Shown: positions 53,801 through 64,000 of the stretch, piece by piece
Layout of the letters: every line of letters begins with the position of its first letter
Position numbering within the stretch: position 1 is the stretch's first letter
Notes under the pieces: model-generated
Database searches by the model: none
The model's input: only the letters and a program-made list of their open reading frames with translations
What the model was told of the DNA's origin: nothing
Source of the DNA: Plasmodium malariae
Taxonomy: Eukaryota; Apicomplexa; Aconoidasida; Haemosporida; Plasmodiidae
Reading direction: 5' to 3'
DNA length: 64,000 nt
NCBI RefSeq assembly: GCF_900090045.1
Contig: NC_041785.1
Coordinates: 124,001 to 188,000 of the forward strand
Position numbers and translations under genes: made by a program

Positions 53801-54186
53801 AAAAAAAAACTGAAAAAAAAATTCTTTTATTAATTAAAATTATCAACTATTATTCAAAGTGAACTTCGAAGTAAGCAATTTAAAAAAATAAACCTTAAAA
53901 AAGACAACTATAAAAAAAACTACTATATATGAGCATCATTTATATTCTCTTCATATATAGTAAAATTTCAGTGTATTTACAACTTCATATTTTGGACCTA
54001 ATCCTATATGGGGAAATGATATTATTTCTTCTGAGCAACATTCTGAAACTTGTAATTAATATTTCTAAAGTATCTTCATTACTTTAATAAAAAAATAACA
54101 ACTACATAAAACAAATATATTTTTTATTTATATACACATATATATATAAATTAATTACAATGTAATTTAAAAATAGAATGTAAACT
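50801..54186. other. AT-rich intergenic DNA
   Basis: 3.4 kb with no intact gene. A small patch of higher G+C around 53040-53280 has a minus-strand reading (SALTLEYDEVDTIKKENILL) that looks coding but is short. An A18-19 run lies at 53398-53415. The open frame 52149-52337 is not supported. Confidence 0.45.
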
Positions 54187-54922
54187 CTAATTCGACAATT
54201 TTGCTTCAAAACCTAATTTAATTCCTAATTCAAAACCTGGCCTTAACCCTAATAATTTTGCAATTGTTCCGTCAAATTTTTTATCCAATTTCTTAAACTT
54301 CTTATAATACGAAGAAAATATATTTGTTCTTTTTGGCATATATTTATCCATTATTAATGATTCTCTTAGATGTTTATACTGAATATAATTATCATATATT
54401 AATGAATCACGGGATTTATCAAAATTATCTTTAGAAGTTAGTGAGCTACATGATTTTTCAGCATCGCGATTATACAATAACATATTGTATTCTTTTGCTA
54501 AATCACAAATTTTCATTAATTTATTTAATCTATTTCCAAAATTGTATTCATCTTCATTAACTATTTTCTCTGCTTTTTTTTTTAAAGACACATATTTTCG
54601 TTCTAATTCTACATCTGTTTCATCATATAGTAATCTATTTACCCTTAGATCTAATGCATTATCCAGGATGCACCTTTTTATACATGATTTGCCGTAAGTA
54701 TTTGCCTAAAAATTACAGAAAATATTTTATGTTTAAAAAAACAGCCATACTTCCATATAAATTAAATATTAACTATAAAATTAAAATATAAGATTATAAA
54801 AAATGGGAAAAAATTAATGAATATAATAATTATCTTACTTCATAGAAGTTCTGACACTTCCATATCAAAAGGGCAAATAAAAAAATTTTAATGACCTTAC
54901 AATATTTTTTTGTTTGTACCAT
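54187..54922 (-). CDS. Small Plasmodium exported protein with canonical PEXEL
   Basis: Exon 1 is 54839-54922 (28 codons, MVQTKKYCKVIKIFLFALLI then WKCQNFYE) and exon 2 is 54187-54705; the intron is 133 bp with GTAAGA and TTTTTAG ends, phase 0. The product is 200 residues. Exon 1 is a hydrophobic signal segment. R52-L-L-Y-D56 matches the RxLx(E/Q/D) export motif exactly, so cleavage by plasmepsin V and export into the red cell are expected. The remaining residues are charged and helical (VELERKYVSLKKKAEKIVNE, a Ser/Asp-rich middle, YYKKFKKLDKKFD) and end GFELGIKLGFEAKLSN. There is no C-terminal membrane helix, so it should be soluble or peripheral. I do not recognise the family. It is compact and intact, on the same strand as the STP1-type gene but 4.2 kb downstream of it. 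Confidence 0.88.
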
Positions 54923-57900
54923 TATTTAAAATTATTTAAGTTAAATGCTAATCTTATGTGTTAATATAAATTTTATCCATACAACCTTTTCTATAATACT
55001 CAATAGGAGGCATGTTATAGGTTTTCCTTATTGTTACCAGTTCCTTCAATTTTTAAAACTTTTTAGCTCTCTCTACTTAATGTTTAATTATATCATACAT
55101 TCAAAAGTAAAAAAAAAAAAAATTCATTAAATAGTAAATAGTATAATAATATTTCTAAGTAAAAATATTATTAAGATTAAATATATAAAATAAATTTTAA
55201 AAAATTATTAAAAAACATATAATTATTATATTATAATTGTACCTACAAAAAGCTGCAAATAATGTATATATTAATTTCTCGTATTATTAAAGTGTTTCCT
55301 TAATCTTTTATAGAAATAGATAAGATCTAATAAAATTAGATAACATAATAGATATAAGATTTTTAAAATATATTTTTAATTGATATTTGCATTTAAAAAA
55401 AAGCAAACTCTTTTGGAGTCAGCTAAAATATTATATGTGGAAAAAAAAATTTTTTCTAATATGCAAATTAATATTATTATATCGAAAAAAAATATTTATA
55501 GATTTAATAGAATTTAATTCATTACATAAGAAGTATATAATATATAACATGATTTTGTATTTTAAACAAATATTCTTAAATGAATTGATAATGAAAATTT
55601 ATATATATTATTTTGACTGAGGTTACTTTCTGTTATATTTTAACAGATAAATTAATATTAACTTTTTTAAATGATTGAATCATAATTCTTCCTATACCAT
55701 ATACCTAATGTTCCTATAATATTATTTCAAAATTTCAAATATAATAAATAATATTGCAAATAAGAATTTGAACTCGTACAAATTATTTTATAAAATTCTT
55801 ACAATTAAAAAATATAATTAAAAAAAAATAAAAAAATTAATAAAAAACTGAAGCTTCATATATATATAAAATGTTATAAAGATTTATATTATATATAATT
55901 GACACTTTTTATAATTATACTACGTTGAATTTTTCTTTTAATTATATATAATAAGAAAATATGTGAAACAATAGAGAAAATTTTGTTTACTATAAAATGC
56001 AATAGAACAATATAAAAATTGTTAAGAAAAATGAATCATTATAGTTAGTGATTAAATAATTATTGGTTAAAATTATATTATTTTTTTGTTTTTGTCATAT
56101 ACTATTAAAGAGTTTATTTAGACGATTATTCATCAACATAATTTAACCACATTTCTTGATTTAATACATATTTTTTATTTATAAAATATAATTTGCTATA
56201 TAAAGAGTAAATAATTAATAATTTAAATTATCTTATACATTAATTTTATTTTTGAAATGACACATTATTTTAATTATGTTTATATAAACATATACATATA
56301 AGTACATTCTATTAGAAATTTTTTTCTTTATATATGATGGGTATATGTAAGTTTATATTTACTACATATATAATAAATTCATATAGTTATAAGTGTTACC
56401 TTTTTCTTTTTCATTATTATAACAAAATTTAGGATAAAATCTGATCACGAATATCTAGAAAACTATTTCATATATCACTTACATATAAAACATAGTAAAT
56501 AACATCATGTTAGTTGATTTAAAAAATTTTATTAATTTTTTCTAAATTCGTTTTAAGTGGCCACCAAAATATTCATATATAATAAAAAAAAATTATTTTC
56601 TAAAACTAGAAAAATATATTAGTATGTAAAATAGCTTTTCATGAAATTTTATATTGTTAATTATTTAGGTGTTATTTATATTTATATAGCCCTGTATAAT
56701 ATATATTTTGAATATTCAGAACACATTCCTAATACATTAAATCTTAACCCACATTGTGATTCTTGGGATTATACCCTATGACACATGCAATAAGTCCGTA
56801 ATGGGGATTAAACAAAGCCTAAGAAATTTTCCTTATACGTGAATTTTATATATAAAGCATAAATTACTATGTTAAATGACATAAGAAATATTAATTAATG
56901 TGTGTTTTTATTCTTGCATTTTTAATATAAAAATAAGTAATAAGATAGTAAATATATAAAAAAAACTGAATATTATAAAAATTTATATGCAATAATTTCT
57001 ATATATATATACATACATAAAAGAATGATATTAATATGTTACATATTAAGTATTATTGCCCATGTTATTTCGAGGTGAATACATACCGAAAGGATTAATT
57101 TTCAAAAAGTTATATACAACCTAGTAAGACTTAAAAATATATAATGAAGAGATATATAATGATTATTATTCATTACTTCTTTACGAAAGTTTGGTAAATT
57201 CCTGCAGTACATATATTATCATAGATATTATAAATAAGACTTATTCTAAATAAATAAGCTGCATTTAGTAGAAATATATAATGCATAAAATTTATTTATT
57301 CATCAATGTAAGTCCAAAACACTTGTATAATGAGTATCCAAAAAAATAAAATATATTTTATTATATACAATAACATTAACAGAAAATATGAAGGTATAAT
57401 AGTATTGTGCTTTATTTTTCTATTGTACATATGTATGAATTTTTCCTAAATTTAGTTAACAAAAAATTTCTGAGAAATTATATTTGTCTTATATATAATT
57501 TAAGTAATAAAATTATTCTTTTTTTAATATGAATTTAAGAATATTTTTTCCTTTTACTTGTAGAATTATATTACATAAAACAAAAACATATGATAAAATT
57601 AAACAAAAGTAAATGAAAAAAATTAATGATATATTCAAAATCTTTAAAAATAAATTTTTAGAAAAATAAAAAATAACATAAAAAATTTCATTATATCTAT
57701 ATTTTACTTCCTAGTTCGCAATTTTTCTAACATATTTAATATTATATTATAGAAAAATACTAGATAAAATATTATTTGGATCAAATGGTCTAATATTATC
57801 ATGTTTCACCACTAATTAAAACATTGTGTACATATATATATGTATTCGTAATTAATTAAGAATACTAAATCAATAATATATTTTCTTAAGTATCTTTTAG

Positions 57901-59118
57901 AATTAATTTAAGGACAGTAAACATATTTTTCACATAGTCAGAAATATTTTAATCATTAATTTTTTATCCCATAATTAGGAAATACAAAACATCATTTTAT
58001 AGATATCTAACATATACGATGTATACTACGAGGACATGTCTAAATTGTTTTTTTATTCTCCATTTTACAAATATAAAGAATGTAAATTACGAATTATAAT
58101 AAAATGTTATTAATGAAGTACATTGTATCTCTACATTACGCAGTTATTTATTACATGCGTATTATTATCCCATTTCTTGTTAATCAATGAATATTTATAT
58201 TTTGTTTGTTAAATTATATATTCGGTTAATAACCATTCATTAATCTTTATATAATATTATTCGTATCGGATCATTCTATTAGACGTAACGTGTATCACTA
58301 TATTTTAACATGAATGAAAAATAAATTATTATAGAATCTTATAATTTTTTTTTTTTTTCATGGCTCACTATATATGATCTTAATATTAAATATATATAAA
58401 AATTTACTCCACTTACGGTAAAACATAACATTATTATGTTATAAAAATAAAAAATTCAGTATTAAATCAAATAAAAGAAGTTTAATGAAATTAATTATTT
58501 AAATAAAAATGGAAAAAAAATTAGGAAATAACATAATATATATATAACTAAAAACAAAATTTGATGCAGGATCTTAGTATTCGCATAAATATTAATATTA
58601 TGGGAACCGGGTACCAAATATTTTACTATATATTTATCTAAAATATATATAATAAAGTAAATACAATTTAAAAATATAAGATATAAATTTAATATATCCC
58701 ATTATTTCATTAAAAAAAAATATTTATTAAGGAATCAAACAAAAAAACTTTGCTCAAAACTCCATATATAAATATGCTAAAATATAACATATAAAAATTA
58801 ATATATTTTTTATATAGACGTTACTGTCTTGCTAATTTTATTGAATCTTGTATTAAATATAACTTTCTTAGAGATATTCTTAAGCAACAATAAAATATTA
58901 TATATAGGGGAAATATTTTTAAAATAATAACTTTTTAATCTTCATATTTCATTCCTCGTTTTAGCTTTTATATTTTTCTTTACTTTACATTCTTCCTTTT
59001 CTTTGTTCCCTTTAGGCACCAAAAATTTTAATAAATTTGTTTCAAGGATATGGTTTGACTTCTTTTAAATATTGTTAAAGTATATTTTTAGTATGTTCTT
59101 ATCAATTTCTAAGATGTA
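54923..59118. other. AT-rich intergenic DNA
   Basis: 4.2 kb without a recognisable gene. A patch of ordinary G+C at 56740-56830 has no supported reading frame. Open frames at 54945-55130 and 55387-55620 are AT-driven. Confidence 0.5.
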
Positions 59119-61640
59119 TTATTCTACGATTTGATCAAATTTGTATACGTTATTGACACTATCTAAGGAATTCACATGGGTATCATTTTCTCTTATCCAT
59201 TCTTCCAGTACTTCTCTAAAAGTTTCTTCTTCATAAGCATTAAATTTATTATTTTTTCTATTCTCTAAAACATCGACGTTAATATCAATTAAGTTTTCCT
59301 CATTTTCTGGTCTAATATCTAAGTTTTTTCCTGTCATACATTCATTTATAGAATTATCAAAATGTGATTCCATATTTTCTATATACTCCTCAATTTTACA
59401 TTCCTCTAATACCATCATAAATACTAGTATGCACAGTTTTTCTAGTAATTTTTTTTTAAAGTATTTATATAATACTTCATAATTTTCTTTCTTTTCCAAT
59501 TCTTCTTTATTCATAAATAATATATCATCCTTTCTTCCTTCATTTTCATATGTATCTATCATATTATATATTTCCTCTCTCAATTTTTCAAACAAGTCCT
59601 CTTCCAAATATTTTTCTACAATACTACCCTTCCTTGATACCCAACGTCTCCATATATCTTTTTTTCTTTCTAAAAATAGATCTTTTTCATTTTCATTTGA
59701 AAGATATTTTCTTAATTTTTCACTATTTTTTATGTATGATCTTTCTTCTTTCCAATCATTTTTCAGATTGTTAAACCAATCCTTTTTTCTCAATTTTTCC
59801 AAAAATATTTTATTTCTTTCCATCCATTTACTCCATAGACTTTTTTGTTTTTCAATTTCATTGGTACTTTTAATATTATCCATTACTACTTCATCATCTT
59901 TTAAGTAAGTGTAGGTTCCATTTTCTTTTTTTGTTAATACTTCTTGGCATATTGCTAAAAATTCTCCTTTGTTATATTCCCATTCTTTATTTCTGCATTC
60001 TTCCAGTATTTCCATATGTACTTCTATAATAGTTATGGATCTGTCCTTTTTTCCGTATGATACATTTTCATTTTTGTTCATATTATGTTCTTGTATTTTT
60101 ATTTTTTTAATGATTTCTTCTTCTTCATTTATTGGGTGTTCCAAATGATTATGTCTTAAAAATTTATTTCTGTTATAATAGGAAGGTACTAATATTCTCA
60201 GAAATTTAACTTCTCTTCTTTTTATCTTTTTCTTTTTTTTAAACATACCTATTAAAACATACTACAATTTAATAAAAATATATTTATAAAATAAAATATT
60301 ACATTAATTACAAGTTTGTGTTATTTTTAATATTTTATTTTATTTTACTTTAATAAAAAAGGAAAATACTATAATAACTAGAAAGCTTGTTAAAATATAA
60401 GATATGTGGGAGTTATATTGATTTCCTTCTGTATCTGCAATATCTTTTAAAATTTATATATTATTTAGTATAGTTATTTCAAAAATATAAAAGTAAGTAA
60501 CATAAGCGATACCTAGTCTTTTAGAGGGTGTAATAAAAACAGAACTTGAATCAGGATTTAATGCTTCAACAGATGGTATAGTAGTTATATGACCAGTAGT
60601 TCCTCCTAATCCAAGAGTTATTGGGCGTTGTTCTACAGGATCAGATTCAGTCATTGAAGTAGGTTGTTCAGAATTTTTAGGAAACATTGATTTTCCAGCT
60701 TCTTGGATTGAGGAATCTACAGCTGATCCAGGTAATTCTCCTGCACTTATAGTTTCAGATGTTTGAAGTGATGATACCCCTGAAGATGAAGCTTCTTCTT
60801 GTAGTGTACTTTGATTTTCAGACGCATTTCCTCTTACTCCTAAGGATATGTCTTCTCCTTTTCCTTCTCTTCTTATCTCTTTTCCATCTTCTTCTTCAAA
60901 TGGAACTGAAACTGAAGGTAAAGTTTCAGAAAGTTCACTATATATTTCAGGATTCAGCAAGTTATTAATTGGTATTGAAAATTTCAATTTCCTTTGTTCA
61001 GATGAGGAATTTTTTTGAATGAGCTCTGCTTTTCCCTCAAAATATTTTTTCCTATCATTAATCCAAATATTATATTCGTTAAATATTTGCATACAGCTCT
61101 GATCATTATTACAACTATATGTATTATTTTCGATGAGGAATGGTTTTAATCGCCTGAGGTCTCTAATTTTTTTTTCATGAAAATCTTTTACTTCATAACT
61201 TAATTCCAAAAGATTTCTCTCATTCTGCTCTATAATCATAGGGCATTCCCCATGCCTAGTTAGATCTTTATATTGAATTTGATACCAATTCTTTAGTGCT
61301 AGGTTCCATTTAGATTGATCAAGATATTCGGGTGCGTGGTTTCTCTCAATTATATAATCAGCCAGATCTAAGCAATTTTTTCTAAATTCTCTTTTATTTT
61401 TCTCAACTTTTAAGGAAGAAGTTATATTTTTAATATGTTTTCCTATGTTTCTAAATATGGGATTTAAAATATATTGCACTGACGAGTAACCAAATCCATG
61501 CAAACCCTAGATTCAAAAAAATTATTAGGAATTATTTAAGCCTTAATTTTTAATTAACTTATCTTTTGTTTTTACCACAAACTTAAAAATTGGGTATAAA
61601 TTTAGATATATTAAAAAACATTAAATTTTACCAAATCCAT
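59119..61640 (-). CDS. STP1-type membrane protein; frame interrupted by a stop or a micro-intron
   Basis: The exons I can support are 60349-61506 (ectodomain and helix) and 59119-60261 (cytoplasmic), split by an 87-bp phase-0 intron. The ectodomain starts GLHGFGYSSVQYILNPIF with NIGKHIKNITSSLKVEKNKR, carries paired cysteines, then a long Ser/Glu/Thr/Pro-rich stretch. The helix (SYILTSFLVIIVFSFFIK) follows KDIADTEGNQYNSHI. The cytoplasmic exon starts YVLIGMFKKKKKIKRREVKF and has two Trp-rich repeats (EVHMEILEECRNKEWEYNKG; KEENYEVLYKYFKKKLLEKL) typical of STP1/SURFIN-like internal domains. An in-frame TAA at 60454-60456 lies between ectodomain and helix. It is removed if 60444-60512 (69 bp) or 60435-60512 (78 bp) is an intron; otherwise the gene is a pseudogene. 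A 9-nt first exon, ATG-GAT-TTG at 61632-61640, is my best start but is weak. If spliced, length is about 745 residues. Confidence 0.8.
60444..60512 (-). other. Candidate 69-bp intron in the STP1-type gene
   Basis: On the minus strand a donor GTATCG follows CCTCTAAAAGACTAG and an acceptor TTTTAAAAG precedes ATATTGCAGATACAG. Removal of 69 bases (23 codons) keeps frame and deletes the in-frame TAA at 60454-60456. An alternative acceptor GATATTGCAG gives 78 bases. The segment is AT-rich and hydrophobic when translated, unlike the flanking polar sequence, which favours an intron. Its short length, and the fact that the second acceptor would remove the family's KDIA motif, weigh against certainty. 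Confidence 0.45.
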
Positions 61641-64000
61641 GATGAAGCTACATTATTACTATAGGTAATTCTAAATAACTATCTTAACTAACAATAAAAT
61701 TATATAACATTTTATTTATCGATAGAGTAATTTTAAATTCTAATATATTAATTAAATGAAATTTTAAAATTATCAACATTACAGAAATTTATATGAGAAT
61801 TATAAAAATTTTTAATACATTAATATTTATTTTATATTCTTGATATCCTTTTTGTATTAAAAACTTATGCCACAAGAAGGAATATATTCTAATCCTAATT
61901 TGATATTAAACAAATATAAGTATATGTTTTTATGTAAAATATATACCTCTTTTACAAAGAAAAAACCCAATAGCTAATAATAAAAAATTACAACAGAAGT
62001 AACATTAATAAGAAATACATCATTTATACATAAAATTAACAATAATATACGTAATATAACATTTTTTTTTTTATTTTTTAGTACTAACGCCTATATTTAT
62101 ATATATTTTTACGTGAAAGTAAATGATAACTTTTAATCTATTACTTGTTCAGAAACATATAATTTATAAGCAAAATCGTTATAAGAACTTATAGTATGTT
62201 CCTCTTTATTGTCTTTTGTAATTTATTTTTGATATAGGTCGTTATAATGTTATAGGTTTATAAAAAAATTTTTATATATACTTTTATCTATTGATAAGAA
62301 TTAATAATATATAAATTATACGAAACTGTTGATATACTTGAGGCAAATATATGGAAATAATATATACAAAAAGGTCTAATCATTATATACATAAGAATTA
62401 CCTAAATTTAATTACTTGTGGTAAATATTATGAAATTTAGTAGTTTTAAATTAGTATAATTTATTATATATAAGTGTTCTACTGGATATATGTGTTGCCA
62501 CATTTGGATACGAATGATTCCATTAGGACTAAATTTTAATTAGTAAAATGGACATTAACGTATATTATTAATAAAAATTCGTTTAACAACTTATTCAAAA
62601 TATGAAAAATTATTAGGTTATACTTACAAAGAAAATAATTATACAATATGGTTAAAAAAAAAAAAAATTTTGTTAGAACATTACAATAAAAAATAAAATT
62701 ATTATAATCTCATGTAAATGGAATATTATACGAAATTAAACAAAAATGTTGAAGTTTCGTAATAATTTTTCTCATATTATTAATTTAAATGTTCAAATAA
62801 ATAGATTAAAATTTGTTATTTATTTTTTCAGTTTTTGCTGCATTTGATAACTATATGAATATACCTCTTTAACACTGTCAGTAAATATTATTTACTATAA
62901 AAAATAAAAATATTCATATATTATTTTACAATATTTTTAAGACATGTATTTACAAAAAAAATTACAGAATAATTTAAATGTATTATATACATTATATATT
63001 ATTCCATTACAATGTAAATTTATATCTAATTTTAACACTTCAATTGAATTAAGTAAATAAAAGATTAAAAATATTGAAGAAATTATATAAAAAATATATA
63101 TTAATTAATAATTAATAATTAATAATTAATTTTTTAATAATTCTTTCAAGTATTCAATTAAATTTATTATAGTTAAGTTTATTCATTCTATATAAGATTT
63201 ATTGAAATAAAGCATTTTTAACTTTTCAATTTATCTATATACAATTTTTTGTTACTTCACAAACACAATCTTTTTATTTTAATCTCTTACGATATTTGCA
63301 ATTTTTTTTTTTGAAATATGTTGTTTAATAACCGTATACATTGGAATATATATAAATATAATGTTATTGTATTTTAGGATATTATATATTTAAGTTGTAA
63401 TTGAATACATTATTTACATACTTAACAAACTTAAAATTGTATTTGAACATGTACAAACATAAAACAATATATGTTTTTCCCAAAATAAATTTAGATTATG
63501 AAAACAAATAAGTGAAATTTGCTTTCAAAAATTTATATAACGAAATTTTTTTTTTTTTTTAATGTATTTTTTATGATTTTGCTTTTATAAATGATCAAAA
63601 TTATTTTATCGTATCGAAATTTATGCTTCACATTTTATTAAAAGTAATGAAAAATTAATAAAAATTCAAACATATTACTGAATATTTTATTTTTTTGTAG
63701 CATCATGAATATATTATTTATTTAAAAAATAACATTTAACATTAAAATAGATTTGTTTGTCATTTAAACATTTCACATTAAACACATCAACGGTATTACA
63801 TTATATATTAAGCAGCACAATTTCTAGCTACAAATATACTAAAAAACAATCCTATATAATATTTTTCGATTAGTTCATATAACACAATATAATTTTCTCA
63901 TATTTAATTTGTATAAATGAAAAATTTAAGTAACTTTCATATATATTATTTTAAAAAAATACACTTAAGTATTAAAATTTTATAGTTCATATTATTTCCT
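61641..64000. other. Upstream region of the STP1-type gene and AT-rich DNA
   Basis: No gene is recognised to the right edge. The left part should include the STP1-type promoter. A short tandem repeat lies at 63104-63130. No telomeric repeat is visible at the edge. Confidence 0.5.
63104..63130 (+). repeat. ATTAATA tandem repeat, about 3.9 copies
   Basis: Seven-base units ATTAATA repeat three times and end with a partial unit ATTAAT. It is nearly palindromic and lies in intergenic DNA. Confidence 0.8.

Noticed and set aside
53940..54090. Minus-strand pieces (ECCSEEIISFPHIGLGPKYE) below the small exported gene
   Set aside because: Short and frame-ambiguous, lies beyond the stop of the 54187 gene, and matches no known tail.
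56740..56830. Patch of ordinary G+C with LNPHCDSWDYT reading
   Set aside because: Stops after eleven codons in the best frame; no splice site or family signature.
1..64000. tRNA, rRNA, CRISPR arrays, bacterial-type operons or telomere repeats
   Set aside because: None seen. The window is eukaryotic with spliced genes; no cloverleaf, rRNA core or heptamer telomere array was recognised by eye.

Overview
This is a very AT-rich (roughly 80% A+T by eye), repeat-poor but gene-sparse eukaryotic window. It reads as a subtelomere of Plasmodium malariae, or of a P. malariae-like or P. brasilianum parasite. The evidence is the mix of families: two-exon fam-l/fam-m-type exported proteins (exon 1 beginning MEQK/MKQK, a FDGKHFHFEKK block in one type, a KKVKKYxKIKFRKR tail in the other), PIR genes with three phase-0 exons, and an STP1-type gene. 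fam-l/fam-m are, to my knowledge, specific to the P. malariae lineage. No rRNA, tRNA, telomere repeat or core housekeeping gene is visible.

Layout. 1-5257: non-coding AT-rich DNA. 5258-9377 (minus): an intact fam-l-type gene and an intact fam-m-type gene, a same-strand doublet. 11965-12571 (minus): decayed exported-protein gene, with a possible exon-1 relic near 12794-12880. 18846-19674 (plus): intact two-exon exported protein. 19675-26605: mostly empty, with one doubtful coding-like ORF at 23808-24115. 26606-28662 (plus): a strongly decayed unidentified gene followed by a fam-l-type relic. 30923-31789 (plus): fam-m-type gene broken by one base in an A8 run. 35498-37266 (minus): long PIR gene broken by one base in a T6 run. 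40898-42040 (plus): PIR pseudogene. 44491-45730 (plus): intact PIR gene. 50194-50540 (plus): fam-type relic in which exon 1 keeps its exact length. 54187-54922 (minus): small exported protein with a canonical PEXEL. 59119-61640 (minus): STP1-type gene with an ambiguous in-frame stop or micro-intron. The remainder is AT-rich intergenic DNA.

How the genes work together. They look like species-specific gene families whose products are secreted and exported into, or displayed on, the host red cell. The exported-protein genes share one architecture: a 28-29 codon first exon carrying a hydrophobic signal, a phase-0 intron of 126-133 bp, then a second exon carrying an R-x-L export motif. In all five readable members the arginine of that motif is residue 52, even though the families are otherwise dissimilar. 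PIR and STP1 instead have a short leading exon, a large extracellular exon ending in one transmembrane helix, and a cytoplasmic last exon. About half of the recognisable genes are pseudogenes at different stages of decay, as expected for subtelomeric birth-and-death evolution.
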